Shown: positions 8,926 through 17,361, numbered from the stretch's first letter. The stretch is 64,000 nucleotides of DNA from Flavisolibacter sp035998945 (GCA_035998945.1 DASYHD010000022.1:186001-250000), one strand, 5' to 3'. Translations and numbers: made by a program. The notes: generated by a model from the letters alone, not told the origin.

Positions 8926-10248
8926 ATGATTAAGATTATCATCAAGAAGAAAATAATTCTCTTATTTGTTTTACTGATTTTGGTTGGGACAACAAACGCC
9001 CAATCTATCATTCACCCCGTCGCCCTACAAGTAATTCCATCACGTCCCGATTGGAAGTACAACACTGGCGAGGAGGTGGTGTTTCATGTGATTGCAACAA
9101 AGTGGGGGCACCCACTGAAGGGCATCACCCTTACCTACGAAGTCGGGTATGAAAAAATGCCACCGACCAAAAAAGGAACATTTCAACAAACCGATGCCAG
9201 GCAAACGATCAGTGCTGGCAGGATAAAAACGCCGGGTTTTATTCGCTGCACTGTTACCTGCGACATCGATGGCACTACCTATCGGGGATTGGCTACAGCA
9301 GCCATTGACCCGGAGAAGATAGTTCCTGTGGCCGAACTGCCAGAAGATTTCAATAAGTTTTGGTCAGAAGCCTTGGAGAAATCCAAACAGATTCCACTCG
9401 ATGCAAGAATGACGCTTTTGCCGGCGAAGAGTTCAGATAAGCTATCGGTGTACGAAGTCAGCTTCCGCAATGGTGGTGCAGAAAATCGGATTTACGGGAT
9501 ACTTTCCGTACCGAAAGCAGCTGGAAAATTCCCCGCTGCTCTGCAGGTACCAGGTGCCGGTGTACGTGCCTATGATGGCGACTATAATGTTGCTTCGGCC
9601 GGCATAATCACCCTTCGCATCGGCATACATGGTGTGCCTGTTACCATGGACAATGTCGTGTACCAAAATCTTTCTGCTGGACCACTGAGTGAATACTGGC
9701 TCAGTAAGCTCGATGACCGTGACCAGTATTATTACAGACGAGTTTACCTAGGATGTGTTAGGGCGGTTGATTTTCTCCATTCATTGCCGCAATTTGATGG
9801 AAGCAACTTAGCGGTGTATGGCGGCAGCCAGGGCGGAGCGCTTGCTATTGTCACGGCTGCTCTTGACCCAAGGGTAAAATATGTGTCCAGCTTTTACCCA
9901 GCTTTGTGTGACCTTACTGGTTACTTGCAAGGAAGAGCCGGCGGTTGGCCGCATATGTTTGCCAACAACAATCCCTTCAACAACAAGCCCGATAAGATTG
10001 CCACATCCAAATACTATGATGTAGTCAACTTTGCCCGACAACTGAAAGTGCCGGGAGTATACACCTTTGGGTACAACGATGAAACCTGTCCACCCACTTC
10101 CATGTTTGCTGCCTACAACAGCATCACTGCGCCAAAGCAATTGCTGATTTACGAAAACACCGGTCACTGGTTGTATCCTGAACAATCAAAAAAGGTAGAC
10201 AGCTTAATGATAAACAAGTTAATGAAGAATGCGGATAAGTTGGAGTAA
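8926..10248 (+). CDS. Secreted acetylxylan esterase / cephalosporin-C deacetylase family esterase
   Basis: 440 residues. An N-terminal signal peptide (hydrophobic 11-22, TNAQ cleavage region) is followed by an Ig-like beta domain (about 30-130) and an alpha/beta-hydrolase domain of the AXE1 type. The nucleophile is Ser301 in YGGSQGG, an acidic residue lies in YNDETCPP and the catalytic His in TGHWL. It should remove O-acetyl groups from an extracellular or periplasmic sugar. It is the last gene of the carbohydrate locus and is followed by a gene-poor region. Seen: the triad motifs and signal. Inferred: that it prepares the same acetylated substrate used by the neighbours. Confidence 0.88.
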   Translation: MIKIIIKKKIILLFVLLILVGTTNAQSIIHPVALQVIPSRPDWKYNTGEEVVFHVIATKWGHPLKGITLTYEVGYEKMPPTKKGTFQQTDARQTISAGRIKTPGFIRCTVTCDIDGTTYRGLATAAIDPEKIVPVAELPEDFNKFWSEALEKSKQIPLDARMTLLPAKSSDKLSVYEVSFRNGGAENRIYGILSVPKAAGKFPAALQVPGAGVRAYDGDYNVASAGIITLRIGIHGVPVTMDNVVYQNLSAGPLSEYWLSKLDDRDQYYYRRVYLGCVRAVDFLHSLPQFDGSNLAVYGGSQGGALAIVTAALDPRVKYVSSFYPALCDLTGYLQGRAGGWPHMFANNNPFNNKPDKIATSKYYDVVNFARQLKVPGVYTFGYNDETCPPTSMFAAYNSITAPKQLLIYENTGHWLYPEQSKKVDSLMINKLMKNADKLE

Positions 10249-11607
10249 TAATAATATAATGCGAATGACCAAAATGCAAGAACACATAATATATAATGCT
10301 CAAGGAAACTGCAGATATGCTTTGAATGAATCGCTTAGAAGAAAGAGGAGATTTGCTTTTTGTCATTATATATTTGAGAAGCTATTCTTAATTTTTTACC
10401 ACAAACGATTACGATACCGTATCTAAAAAGGTACTATTTAGGTATATTACCGAGCGGGTATATGTCATGAGTGTGTTACGAGAAGAGAAGTTTATTTAAG
10501 TGGCCGATTGTAGAGAATGCTGGAGTTATCTATCCCAAGAGCAAAGCAGAAAAGGGCAGCAAAGGAAAGTTGCACGAGAAGTTTCGAATTGCTTTATTTA
10601 TGTTTTGTTTTCTGGTTCACCGCCGGTTCTTGAATGTCATAAGGTTATTTATTGGATAGAATGATTAAAATGGTGATAGTAATGATGCACTTATGTCATC
10701 CCCTTTTTATCTGTAAATAAAGAGGATTCATTGGGAAACATATTCTTTTTAAACGTAGAGCACTGTGACTGGAAAAAGGCGTTCAAACGTTTGACTCAAC
10801 AAAGGCGATAGCACAATAGCAATTACATCAAATAACCACAAAGGCGCTGAATGAAATTTATTTTCTGCAATCGTTTGAAATTTCCTATGTCGGCAGGAAA
10901 GAAAAGAAAGTGCGGATGCTGTTGCTTATGCGGTGGAAGAAGATGAAATTATCGCTTTTACGATGCGAAAAGAAGTGCCGAAGCAGTCAGTAATCTCTAT
11001 GTCAAATTCAAAGTCTTGGACATTGATCTTTTTCTAACCGATGAATGGGAGGCATTCCGTGCCGTGCTGGCAAAAGCAAAACACCTGATTGGAAAACAGT
11101 TTACCAAAGCCATTGAAGGTGTCAATACCTTCTTTCGAACCAACGTGAGAAGGCTGGTGAGACGAACGGCGTGCTTCTCCAAAAAAACTACTCCACCAAG
11201 ATTCAATGATCAAAATCATCATCTACCACAGAAATAATCAAACATCATACATTTAAGAACACAACCGGAATTTTATTAACTGGTTAAGTATGTGAATTAA
11301 TTAGATAACCTGAAGCGGCTTGAGGCGTAGTAAACATTTTACAATTGTTGCTGGCCCAATTCGGCTCTTCAAAGCAAAACGCCTAATAAAATATTTCAGA
11401 AAAGCTCATTGTAAAAATTTCTTTTCCTAGTTCCTCCTCACTAAAAAAAGAGTCAAGAAAAATTAGTTTTGGTTGGTTGTCAACTGTAGTTTGGACAAAC
11501 TTTATTTTTTACGGCGGATTTGCAGTCCAAAATCTTGGTGAGTTATTCGGTTAGTAATATTATTAACTTGTAGTAATGTGTGGACAGACAATAGGTTATG
11601 AACGTTG
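10249..11607. other. Gene-poor AT-rich scar
   Basis: About 1.36 kb with no convincing intact gene on either strand. Short open frames at 10471-10659 and 10229-10426 have no recognisable motifs and low-complexity translations. The only coding signal is the broken IS1-type transposase at about 10889-11237. The region ends at an isolated tRNA 3' end (11608-11627). The composition is more AT-rich than the flanking genes. It looks like a decayed insertion site. Confidence 0.6.
10889..11237 (+). pseudogene. IS1-family transposase remnant (InsB-like, two frameshifts)
   Basis: Three consecutive pieces in three frames read as one IS1 DDE transposase. VGRKEKKV starts at 10889, YAVEEDEIIAFTM starts at 10927, and the main piece starts at 10965 and ends at the stop at 11237. 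The last piece contains KRSAEAVSNLYVKFK, LTDEWEAF, HLIGKQFTKAIEGVN and RRLVRRTACFSKK, which follow the InsB pattern (the catalytic Asp in TDEW/TDDW and the CFSKK C-terminal block). The C-terminal tail and the upstream zinc-finger InsA part are not found, nor are clear terminal repeats. It is a dead fragment, not an active element. Confidence 0.75.
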
Positions 11608-11627
11608 TTCGAATCCGGTCACCTCCA
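11608..11627 (+). other. Isolated tRNA 3' end (T-loop, T-stem and acceptor strand)
   Basis: TTCGAATCCGGTCACCTCCA has the form of a tRNA 3' terminus: T-loop TTCGAAT, 3' T-stem CCGGT, acceptor strand and discriminator A. The bases before it (CGTTG) do not pair with CCGGT, and no GGAGGTG acceptor 5' strand lies about 75 nt upstream, so this is not a whole tRNA gene. A strong hairpin terminator follows directly. Such fragments are left when a tyrosine-recombinase element integrates into a tRNA gene, or by tRNA gene decay. Confidence 0.6.
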
Positions 11628-11630
11628 CAA

Positions 11631-11658
11631 AAAAGCCTTGCACTTGTGCAAGGCTTTT
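11631..11658. terminator. Bidirectional intrinsic terminator
   Basis: The inverted repeat AAAAGCCTTGCAC / GTGCAAGGCTTTT has a 2-nt loop, with T runs on both sides. It sits between the tRNA fragment (+) and the 3' end of the outer-membrane protein gene (-, stop at 11688), so it can end transcription from either side. Confidence 0.8.
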
Positions 11659-11687
11659 TTTATGCAGCAAAAGTTTAACCATCCGCT

Positions 11688-12314
11688 TTACTTCCGCATG
11701 GGCAGGGTTACACCTGCATGAATGCCGATATGATTCAAGTTCGACAATTCGTTTGACTTAAACGGCATTATGTTGTAAGAGCCACTAAGCGTAAAACCGG
11801 ATTCGCCATGTTTCCGAAATGGAATATAGACACCGGCATGGGGCCTTGCGGCAAAGCCAAACGATGTTTTTCTTTCCGAGCCAAACTCACCCAGATAATC
11901 ATTGTAATTGATCAGGTTACCGCCGATGCCTAATCCCACGTAAGGTTGTACGGCTTTACCGGGAGTAAAACTCCATTTGCTTTCAAAAAGAATAGGAATG
12001 GATTGAATGGAGTAGGAGCGAACGGCCGAAATATCGCTGCCATCTGAAAGTTGGTACAGCTCACGGTCTTTTTTCTGATAAAAATCCTGGTAACCACTTC
12101 CGGCGCCAAGAGCAAGGTTATCGTTAATGCCAAAGTACAAAGCTCCCCTGATACCCCGTGGCGATATATCCGAAACAGCGTTCTTCAGCGAACCCATCGG
12201 TATTCCTACACTGTATTGAATCACTGCTTGTGCAGTGCCTCTGTATTGTGCCTGCGATACGAACCCTACAAACAGGGCAGCCGCAATCATGATCCCAATT
12301 TTATTGCATCTCAT
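11688..12314 (-). CDS. Outer-membrane beta-barrel protein
   Basis: 208 residues. A signal peptide (MIAAALFVGFVSQA region, residues 9-22) is followed by alternating polar/hydrophobic strands with aromatic girdles, for example QPYVGLGIGGNLINY and GFAARPHAGVYIPF, as in small OmpA-like/porin-family barrels. It ends HAGVTLPMRK rather than in a terminal aromatic. It probably folds as an eight-stranded barrel in the outer membrane; no enzymatic motif is seen. It lies 11 bp downstream of the DUF4136 lipoprotein gene on the same strand and is probably co-transcribed, suggesting a joint envelope role. Confidence 0.8.
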   Translation of the reverse strand: MRCNKIGIMIAAALFVGFVSQAQYRGTAQAVIQYSVGIPMGSLKNAVSDISPRGIRGALYFGINDNLALGAGSGYQDFYQKKDRELYQLSDGSDISAVRSYSIQSIPILFESKWSFTPGKAVQPYVGLGIGGNLINYNDYLGEFGSERKTSFGFAARPHAGVYIPFRKHGESGFTLSGSYNIMPFKSNELSNLNHIGIHAGVTLPMRK

Positions 12315-12325
12315 TTTCTTCTGAT

Positions 12326-12964
12326 TTATTGATTGGTTCGTAAATAAGGCGATTGTTCAAAAAGCGCCTGTACACCATTGGTAAGTGCAGTGCTGGTAAA
12401 AATGCCAGAACCTCTGATGAGCCCGTTCCAGATCACATTAATCCGGTTATTGGTTGCTGCATTTTTCAGATCCAGCAAATCAACACTAAGCATCGCCTCC
12501 GTACTTTCTACATAAGCATAGGCTGGCGGATAGCCATAACCGTAGCCGCCATAGCCCCAGTAAAAGGGATCGTAATAACCACCATAACCACCCCAATAGT
12601 TGCCAAGGTCTACCAGGTTGGTAGATGTGTTGTACAACCGGCTGACGTTAATGCCCAAATCGGGCGATTGATTTCGGTTTACCCGCACATAGCCCCGGCT
12701 TTCCATAGCACTCCGAACCGCAGCTAAGGCATCCAGATCGGCAGCACTGGCCTGTCCGCCAGCCATGTTGTTGTTATCAATAATATACACCGAGTCGGGA
12801 ATACTGTACGTTTTGTACGCATTAAAATTGGCGTTATTGTCCCTGTTGGTAATGTAGATCCTGCTCTCTTCCGCGGTCAGGTTACGCATTGGGTCTTTGG
12901 TGCAACTGCTGAATGCAAGCAGTACCGTCGCCGTCATCAAAGCCCATCCTGTTCGTTTCATCAT
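12326..12964 (-). CDS. DUF4136-type lipoprotein
   Basis: 212 residues. The lipobox FSSC near residues 18-21 predicts lipid attachment. The body matches the DUF4136 pattern: FNAYKTYSIPDSVY near the start, DLDALAAVRSAMESRGY in the middle, a Gly/Tyr-rich loop (GGYGGYYDPFYWGYG) and a C-terminal LDLKNAATNNRINVIWNG segment. The biochemical role of the family is unknown; members are periplasmic or outer-membrane lipoproteins. It is followed by the small beta-barrel gene in what looks like a two-gene operon. Confidence 0.82.
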   Translation of the reverse strand: MMKRTGWALMTATVLLAFSSCTKDPMRNLTAEESRIYITNRDNNANFNAYKTYSIPDSVYIIDNNNMAGGQASAADLDALAAVRSAMESRGYVRVNRNQSPDLGINVSRLYNTSTNLVDLGNYWGGYGGYYDPFYWGYGGYGYGYPPAYAYVESTEAMLSVDLLDLKNAATNNRINVIWNGLIRGSGIFTSTALTNGVQALFEQSPYLRTNQ

Positions 12965-13281
12965 GTTTGATCGTTTTATATTTAGTTACAAAGCAAGTGC
13001 CTGAAAAAAGGCAATTGAATAATTGATGAACGGTTGTGATAACCAGTGTATTGTCATCATCTTGTTAAGGTGTGCTTCAGCTTAACGTGCCTATAAAATA
13101 AATAGACCCCTGTAGAAACAGGGGTCGCAACCAAAACTAACTGCTTATGAGAAAATTGTTACTGCTTATGTGAAGTGTAAAATTACAGGTAAGAACGTAA
13201 AAACGATGTTACAACCTTGTTACGAGAATGAAAAAATAAGCCCCTTACGGAGAATTCTGTCAATGGGATACATGAATCTTC
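12965..13281. other. Intergenic region with small-RNA-like element
   Basis: A 317-bp gap between the DUF4136 gene and the potassium/proton antiporter. The only structure seen is the box-plus-hairpin element at 13095-13170 (listed separately). It includes a short direct repeat ACTGCTTATG at 13140-13149 and 13161-13170. No coding potential was found. Confidence 0.55.
13095..13170 (-). ncRNA. Candidate small RNA, subtype B copy 1
   Basis: Read on the minus strand it has the box ATAAGCAGTTAGTTTTGGTTGC (13148-13127), then a perfect 9-bp stem GACCCCTGT/ACAGGGGTC (13126-13105) with loop TTCT, then TATTTATTTT. The 22-nt box is identical to the plus-strand copy at 17306-17327, while the stem sequence differs and stays paired. 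A TGTAATTTTAC promoter-like stretch lies upstream. The 5' end is not defined by the sequence. It may be a stand-alone small RNA or the 3' end of a longer leader. Confidence 0.5.
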
Positions 13282-15156
13282 TTAGTGTACAGCTTTGGCT
13301 TCTTCCCTCAATGTTTCTGCATCCCAGCTCGAATCGAATAAATATTGACCCTGCGCATCTGCCTGAATGATGAGTTCGATTTCCTCGATATATTGACGGG
13401 CAGCATTAATGTATTCATCCTGGTTCCGAATGGCTGCAAGCTTTTTCAGGTTTTTTTCATCGTGCCGTAAGAAGGTTTTTGCGAGCCGTTTTGCTGTATA
13501 GGCACGAAATCCGAGGAGCTTCATCGCATCTACTCCTAACCTTACACTGGTATCTACCGATTCGCGGTATACATGCAACATTCCGGCATTCATAAGATCA
13601 TAAGCATCATACCGGTTAGAAGCACGGACCAGGATGTGAAGGTTGGGAAAATGTTTTTTAATGGTTTCGATCATCTCCAGCCGTTTGGCAGCATCATCAA
13701 TGGCAATAACAATAAGCTTCGCTTCCGCTGCGCCGGCCGCATGAAGAAGCTCATGCCGGGAGGCATCACCATAAAAAATTTTAAAGCCCATTTTACGGAG
13801 AACATCCACGCGGTCTGAATCGAGATCCAGGTAAGTTGCGTTGATCTTGTTGGCACGCAGAAACCGCCCTACGGTACTTCCAAAATGACCAAATCCGGCA
13901 ATAATAACAGGATGCTTTTCATCAATTTCATCAGCATCCTTCTCCTCTTTTATCCGGGTGCCGATGCGGGGTATGATCAGTTTTTCATTGAGTAGCATAA
14001 CCATTGGCGTAAGTGCCATGGTGATAGCCACTACTGCAATAAAAAAGCTAACGGTTTCCTGTGGCAGAATGCCCTCAGTTAATGCAAATGAAAGCAGCAC
14101 AAAAGCAAACTCGCCAACCTGTCCAAGCGAAAATGAAAAAATGAAGTTTTGATCGGTACTGATGCGGAACAGTTTTCCTAGCAGCAGCAGAATACCCGTT
14201 TTCAATACAAGCAGCATGAAAACCCAGCCCAAAATGTGGAGGGGATCCGCAGCGATAAGAGAAAAGTCAATGGCTGCACCGACGGCAATAAAAAACAGTC
14301 CCAGCAGTAATCCTTTGAAGGGATCAATATCACTTTCCAACTCATGCCTGTATTCGCTATTGGCCAGAACCACACCTGCCAGGAATGCACCCAACGCAGG
14401 ACTTAAACCTACCTGGGTCATGAGTACGGCAATGCCGACAACAATCAGGAGTGCAAACGCTGTGAACACTTCCCGCAAGCCTGTTTTTGCTACTATGCGC
14501 AAAAGCGGACGAATCAGCAATCTTCCTGCTATGATGATTCCTGTAATTACGCCAAAAACAATCAGTGTTTGTATCCATGCCGGTTGCCCGTTAATCCAGG
14601 TTGTGGCCTTATTATCACTTACGTCGTTAACGACCAGATTGCTCAGGAGGGGAAAAAGCGCCAGTATAGGAATGACAGCAATATCCTGGAACAGGAGTAC
14701 TGAAAACGCGTTTTGGCCCGCATTTGTTTTCATCAAACCTTTTTCTCGCAGCGATTGCATGACGATAGCTGTGGAGGACATGGCCATAATAACACCTGTG
14801 GCAATAGACTGCTGTAGATTCATACCTGTTGTATAGGCAATGCTACCCACTACTAGGGCAGTTAGAATCACCTGTAAGCTTCCCAGTCCAAGGATGGATT
14901 TGCGAAGACGCCAAAGCAGGGTTGGTTCCAGTTCAAGTCCAATAAGGAACAGCATCATCACAACTCCAAATTCAGCATAGTGCATAATGTCTGCACCCTC
15001 TTTACCAATAAAGCCAAGGAGAAACGGACCAATGGCAATGCCTGCTAACAAATAGCCCAATACTGAGCCTAGCCCCAGGCGTTTGGCTACGGGAACGAAA
15101 ATGACGGCTGCTGCCAGGTAAACCAGTGCCTGAAATAAAACATTGTGATCTTCCAT
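13282..15156 (-). CDS. kefC: Monovalent cation:proton antiporter, KefC-like
   Basis: 624 residues, the KefB/KefC size. Residues 1 to about 390 hold about 12 membrane helices of the CPA2 family (YLLAGIAIGPFLLG, GVVMMLFLIGLELEP, LGAFLAGVVLANS). A cytosolic RCK/TrkA-N domain follows from about 412, with the nucleotide-binding loop GFGHFGSTVG. It exports K+ in exchange for H+, usually to protect against electrophiles. The start codon overlaps the stop of the upstream KefF-like gene by one base (TAATG), so the two are coupled. KefC in enterobacteria is gated by glutathione; which thiol does so here cannot be read from the sequence. Confidence 0.88.
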   Translation of the reverse strand: MEDHNVLFQALVYLAAAVIFVPVAKRLGLGSVLGYLLAGIAIGPFLLGFIGKEGADIMHYAEFGVVMMLFLIGLELEPTLLWRLRKSILGLGSLQVILTALVVGSIAYTTGMNLQQSIATGVIMAMSSTAIVMQSLREKGLMKTNAGQNAFSVLLFQDIAVIPILALFPLLSNLVVNDVSDNKATTWINGQPAWIQTLIVFGVITGIIIAGRLLIRPLLRIVAKTGLREVFTAFALLIVVGIAVLMTQVGLSPALGAFLAGVVLANSEYRHELESDIDPFKGLLLGLFFIAVGAAIDFSLIAADPLHILGWVFMLLVLKTGILLLLGKLFRISTDQNFIFSFSLGQVGEFAFVLLSFALTEGILPQETVSFFIAVVAITMALTPMVMLLNEKLIIPRIGTRIKEEKDADEIDEKHPVIIAGFGHFGSTVGRFLRANKINATYLDLDSDRVDVLRKMGFKIFYGDASRHELLHAAGAAEAKLIVIAIDDAAKRLEMIETIKKHFPNLHILVRASNRYDAYDLMNAGMLHVYRESVDTSVRLGVDAMKLLGFRAYTAKRLAKTFLRHDEKNLKKLAAIRNQDEYINAARQYIEEIELIIQADAQGQYLFDSSWDAETLREEAKAVH

Positions 15157-15761
15157 TACACGTTGGTTGAAGCGATGGGGAAAAGTTGATTCATCAGTTG
15201 CTGACTATTGATTTCTTCTTCTGAAAAAATATCTTTTGTAAGTGCCGTAAGCAGGTTTTTGTATTGTTCTGCATATTGTCGAATCTGGCTTGCTTCCATG
15301 CGGTGACTGCTGTGCACCCAATAAGGAGGCCAGTACACCATATGACAGAGTTCAGCGGAACGTTCAAACGGCCGCAGGTAATCGTGAATTGTATATTTGT
15401 TGTAGCCTCGGGGCTGGTATGCTTCGGCACTGCCGCCGGTTGACAAAACGGAAAAAACTTTCTTCCCCGTTAGTGCTGTACCTTTTTTACCGTAAGCCCA
15501 CCCATGCTCCAGCACCAGGTCGAGCCACTGCTTTAAAAGCGGGGGACAACTGTACCAGTAAAGCGGATATTGCCAGATAATAATGTCATGTTCAAGCAAG
15601 AGCTTTTTCTCCCTTTCCACATCAATATCAAAATCAGGATAGCGGTCATACAGGTCATTGATGGTTACGCCATTTACCAATTTGGCAGTTTTCAGCAATT
15701 CGGAATGTATCCTGGATTTTTCAAGCAGCGGGTGAGCAAATAACACGAGAACGTTCGCCAT
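15156..15761 (-). CDS. kefF: KefF-like NAD(P)H oxidoreductase, ancillary to the K+ efflux antiporter
   Basis: 201 residues with the flavodoxin-like fold of the NQO1/KefF/MdaB group. It has the N-terminal VLVLFAHPLLEKSR phosphate loop, the middle segment WQYPLYWYSCPP and LEHGWAYG before the NAD(P)H site. Members bind FMN/FAD, reduce quinones and activate KefC. The gene is immediately upstream of the kefC-like gene with a one-base overlap, which supports the ancillary-subunit assignment. It is transcribed divergently from the pirin gene at 15843. Confidence 0.87.
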   Translation of the reverse strand: MANVLVLFAHPLLEKSRIHSELLKTAKLVNGVTINDLYDRYPDFDIDVEREKKLLLEHDIIIWQYPLYWYSCPPLLKQWLDLVLEHGWAYGKKGTALTGKKVFSVLSTGGSAEAYQPRGYNKYTIHDYLRPFERSAELCHMVYWPPYWVHSSHRMEASQIRQYAEQYKNLLTALTKDIFSEEEINSQQLMNQLFPIASTNV

Positions 15762-15842
15762 AGTATGATTTCAACCGGTACAATTTACTACTAGATTTTC
15801 TGCCCTGGTCGGGGTACCTTCGGTAGGCAAAATACAATTGCT

Positions 15843-16760
15843 ATGCTGGATATTGTTATCGAGGCCCGATCTGCATCCATCGCCCATGGCCTGGAAGTCC
15901 GCCGTATTCTGCCCTTCCGGCAACGACGCATGGTGGGCCCGTTCATTTTCATGGATCATGCCGGCCCCGTAAACATCAATCCTGCCAGCACATCCTCACT
16001 GGATGTATTGCCCCACCCGCATATTGGATTGTCCACTGTCAGTTACCTCTTTGGCGGGCAGGTAATGCACCGCGATAGTCTTGGCGTAGAGCAGGTCATT
16101 CGCCCCGGCGAAGTTAACTGGATGACAGCCGGCAGCGGTATTGCGCATTCCGAACGGTTTGAAGATCCGGCCGCACTTGCCGGCGGTACACTGGAGATGA
16201 TCCAGACCTGGGTGGCACTTCCGGAAAAGGATGAAGAATCGGCACCTTCTTTCGATAATTACAAGCCTGAGGTTCTTCCGGTGTTTACCGATACCGGTAT
16301 TTGGATGCGGCTAATTGCAGGCCATGCATATGGCCTGCAAAGTCATGTAAAAACCCATTCGCCGCTTTTTTACCTGCATGCAGTATTGCAAAAGGGGGCA
16401 CGGTTTGGTTTACCCAAAGAACATTCGGAACGGGGTTTTTACATAGCAAAAGGTAGTATAGAAATAAACGGGGTAAGGTATGATGCCGGGCAAATGCTGG
16501 TGTTCAGCAAAGGGGTAGATCCTGTTGTTATCGCCGGGGAAGAAACAACACTGATGATGTTGGGCGGCGAACCCCTGGGGCAACGTTTTATCTGGTGGAA
16601 TTTTGTTTCCTCCCGAAAGGAACGGATCGAACAGGCAAAGGCAGATTGGATCGAAGGCAGAATCCTGCTGCCACCTACCGACAACCAGGAGTTTGTGCCG
16701 CTGCCAGATGACCGTTCAAAGCCGGCAGGATCGGCGCCATCACCAGAACCGCTTTCATGA
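15843..16760 (+). CDS. Pirin family protein
   Basis: 305 residues. The bicupin pirin signature is clear: VLPHPHIGLSTVSY gives His58 and His60, and GSGIAHSER gives His102 and Glu104 as the metal ligands of the N-terminal cupin. A second cupin runs from about 180. Pirins bind Fe(II); some have quercetinase activity and others act as redox sensors. The C-terminal about 30 residues are Pro/Ser-rich and probably disordered. It is divergent from the kefF-kefC pair, which also deals with quinone/electrophile stress, so a shared stress role is plausible but not shown. Confidence 0.9.
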   Translation: MLDIVIEARSASIAHGLEVRRILPFRQRRMVGPFIFMDHAGPVNINPASTSSLDVLPHPHIGLSTVSYLFGGQVMHRDSLGVEQVIRPGEVNWMTAGSGIAHSERFEDPAALAGGTLEMIQTWVALPEKDEESAPSFDNYKPEVLPVFTDTGIWMRLIAGHAYGLQSHVKTHSPLFYLHAVLQKGARFGLPKEHSERGFYIAKGSIEINGVRYDAGQMLVFSKGVDPVVIAGEETTLMMLGGEPLGQRFIWWNFVSSRKERIEQAKADWIEGRILLPPTDNQEFVPLPDDRSKPAGSAPSPEPLS

Positions 16761-16999
16761 GGGTGAGTCGTGTGATTTATTCTTACATATACATGTAGCC
16801 ATGAGCATAAGGGCCCATTAAGGTTTGGACTCGAAACTTGTCTCCTGGTCAGCATGCACCCTATTGAAGCCTTTGCAGCCAGAGAGAAAGAGGAAGTTGA
16901 GTTGCAAATTTCAAATCAGTGGGTACTCATTCTGCAGGCTTCTGCCGAATTCTACTGCAAAACAAACCCGCCCCCATTCTTACAAAACAAATTAGCTGT

Positions 17000-17188
17000 T
17001 TATACAGGAACAGTTTTTACATCTTCCGCCCTGTAATTTTCCAGAGCAACAGAGCGTTCAAAGGGGGTCAAACAGGCGCTTAGGGTCAGCGAAACCGTAT
17101 TAACGGTATAACCATTCGGTTGGATATTTTTCAGGAAAAAGGCAATATCTCCCAGGGAATTGAACTTTAAAACACAGGTATTTTTCAT
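17000..17188 (-). CDS. Small hypothetical protein
   Basis: 62 residues, not recognised. The translation is compositionally protein-like (CVLKFNSLGDIAFFLKNI, VSLTLSACLTPFERSVALEN), alternating hydrophobic and polar residues as in a small alpha/beta fold. No signal or membrane segment is present. The ATG at 17188 has no clear Shine-Dalgarno, as is usual here. It faces the small-RNA candidate at 17302. It could still be a chance frame. Confidence 0.5.
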   Translation of the reverse strand: MKNTCVLKFNSLGDIAFFLKNIQPNGYTVNTVSLTLSACLTPFERSVALENYRAEDVKTVPV

Positions 17189-17289
17189 GGAAAGATGAAG
17201 TTACTGCTTGATAATGTTGCACTTACACAATAAAATAAAAAGATGATTACAGTTAAGAGATTTTATGCGAAAACTTAAACAAATGCGCT

Positions 17290-17297
17290 TACCTTTG
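17290..17297 (+). promoter_or_regulatory. Bacteroidetes-type -7 box (TACCTTTG)
   Basis: An exact match to the TAnnTTTG -7 consensus of Bacteroidetes housekeeping promoters. It lies just before the box-hairpin element, so transcription would begin near 17302. A -33 TTTG is only weakly matched. Confidence 0.5.
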
Positions 17298-17301
17298 GTG
17301 T

Positions 17302-17361
17302 TCTTATAAGCAGTTAGTTTTGGTTGCGCCTCTTCTTTCTAGAAGAGGCTTTTTTTATTTT
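17302..17361 (+). ncRNA. Candidate small RNA, subtype B copy 2
   Basis: The box ATAAGCAGTTAGTTTTGGTTGC (17306-17327) is followed directly by a perfect 9-bp stem GCCTCTTCT/AGAAGAGGC (17328-17349) with loop TTCT, then a T-run from 17350. It has the same box as the minus-strand copy at 13127-13148 but an unrelated stem sequence, so the hairpin geometry rather than its bases is conserved. A TAnnTTTG box lies about 10 bp upstream. The predicted transcript is only about 55-60 nt with no open frame. Confidence 0.55.

Noticed and set aside
10249..10760. Open frames at 10229-10426 and 10471-10659 in the scar
   Set aside because: No family resemblance or start signal, and the translations are unstructured; they lie in sequence that otherwise looks decayed.
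11530..11630. A complete tRNA gene around the CCGGTCACCTCCA end
   Set aside because: The 5' acceptor strand and T-stem partner are missing, and the D-arm and anticodon arm only pair loosely, so only a 3' fragment is claimed.
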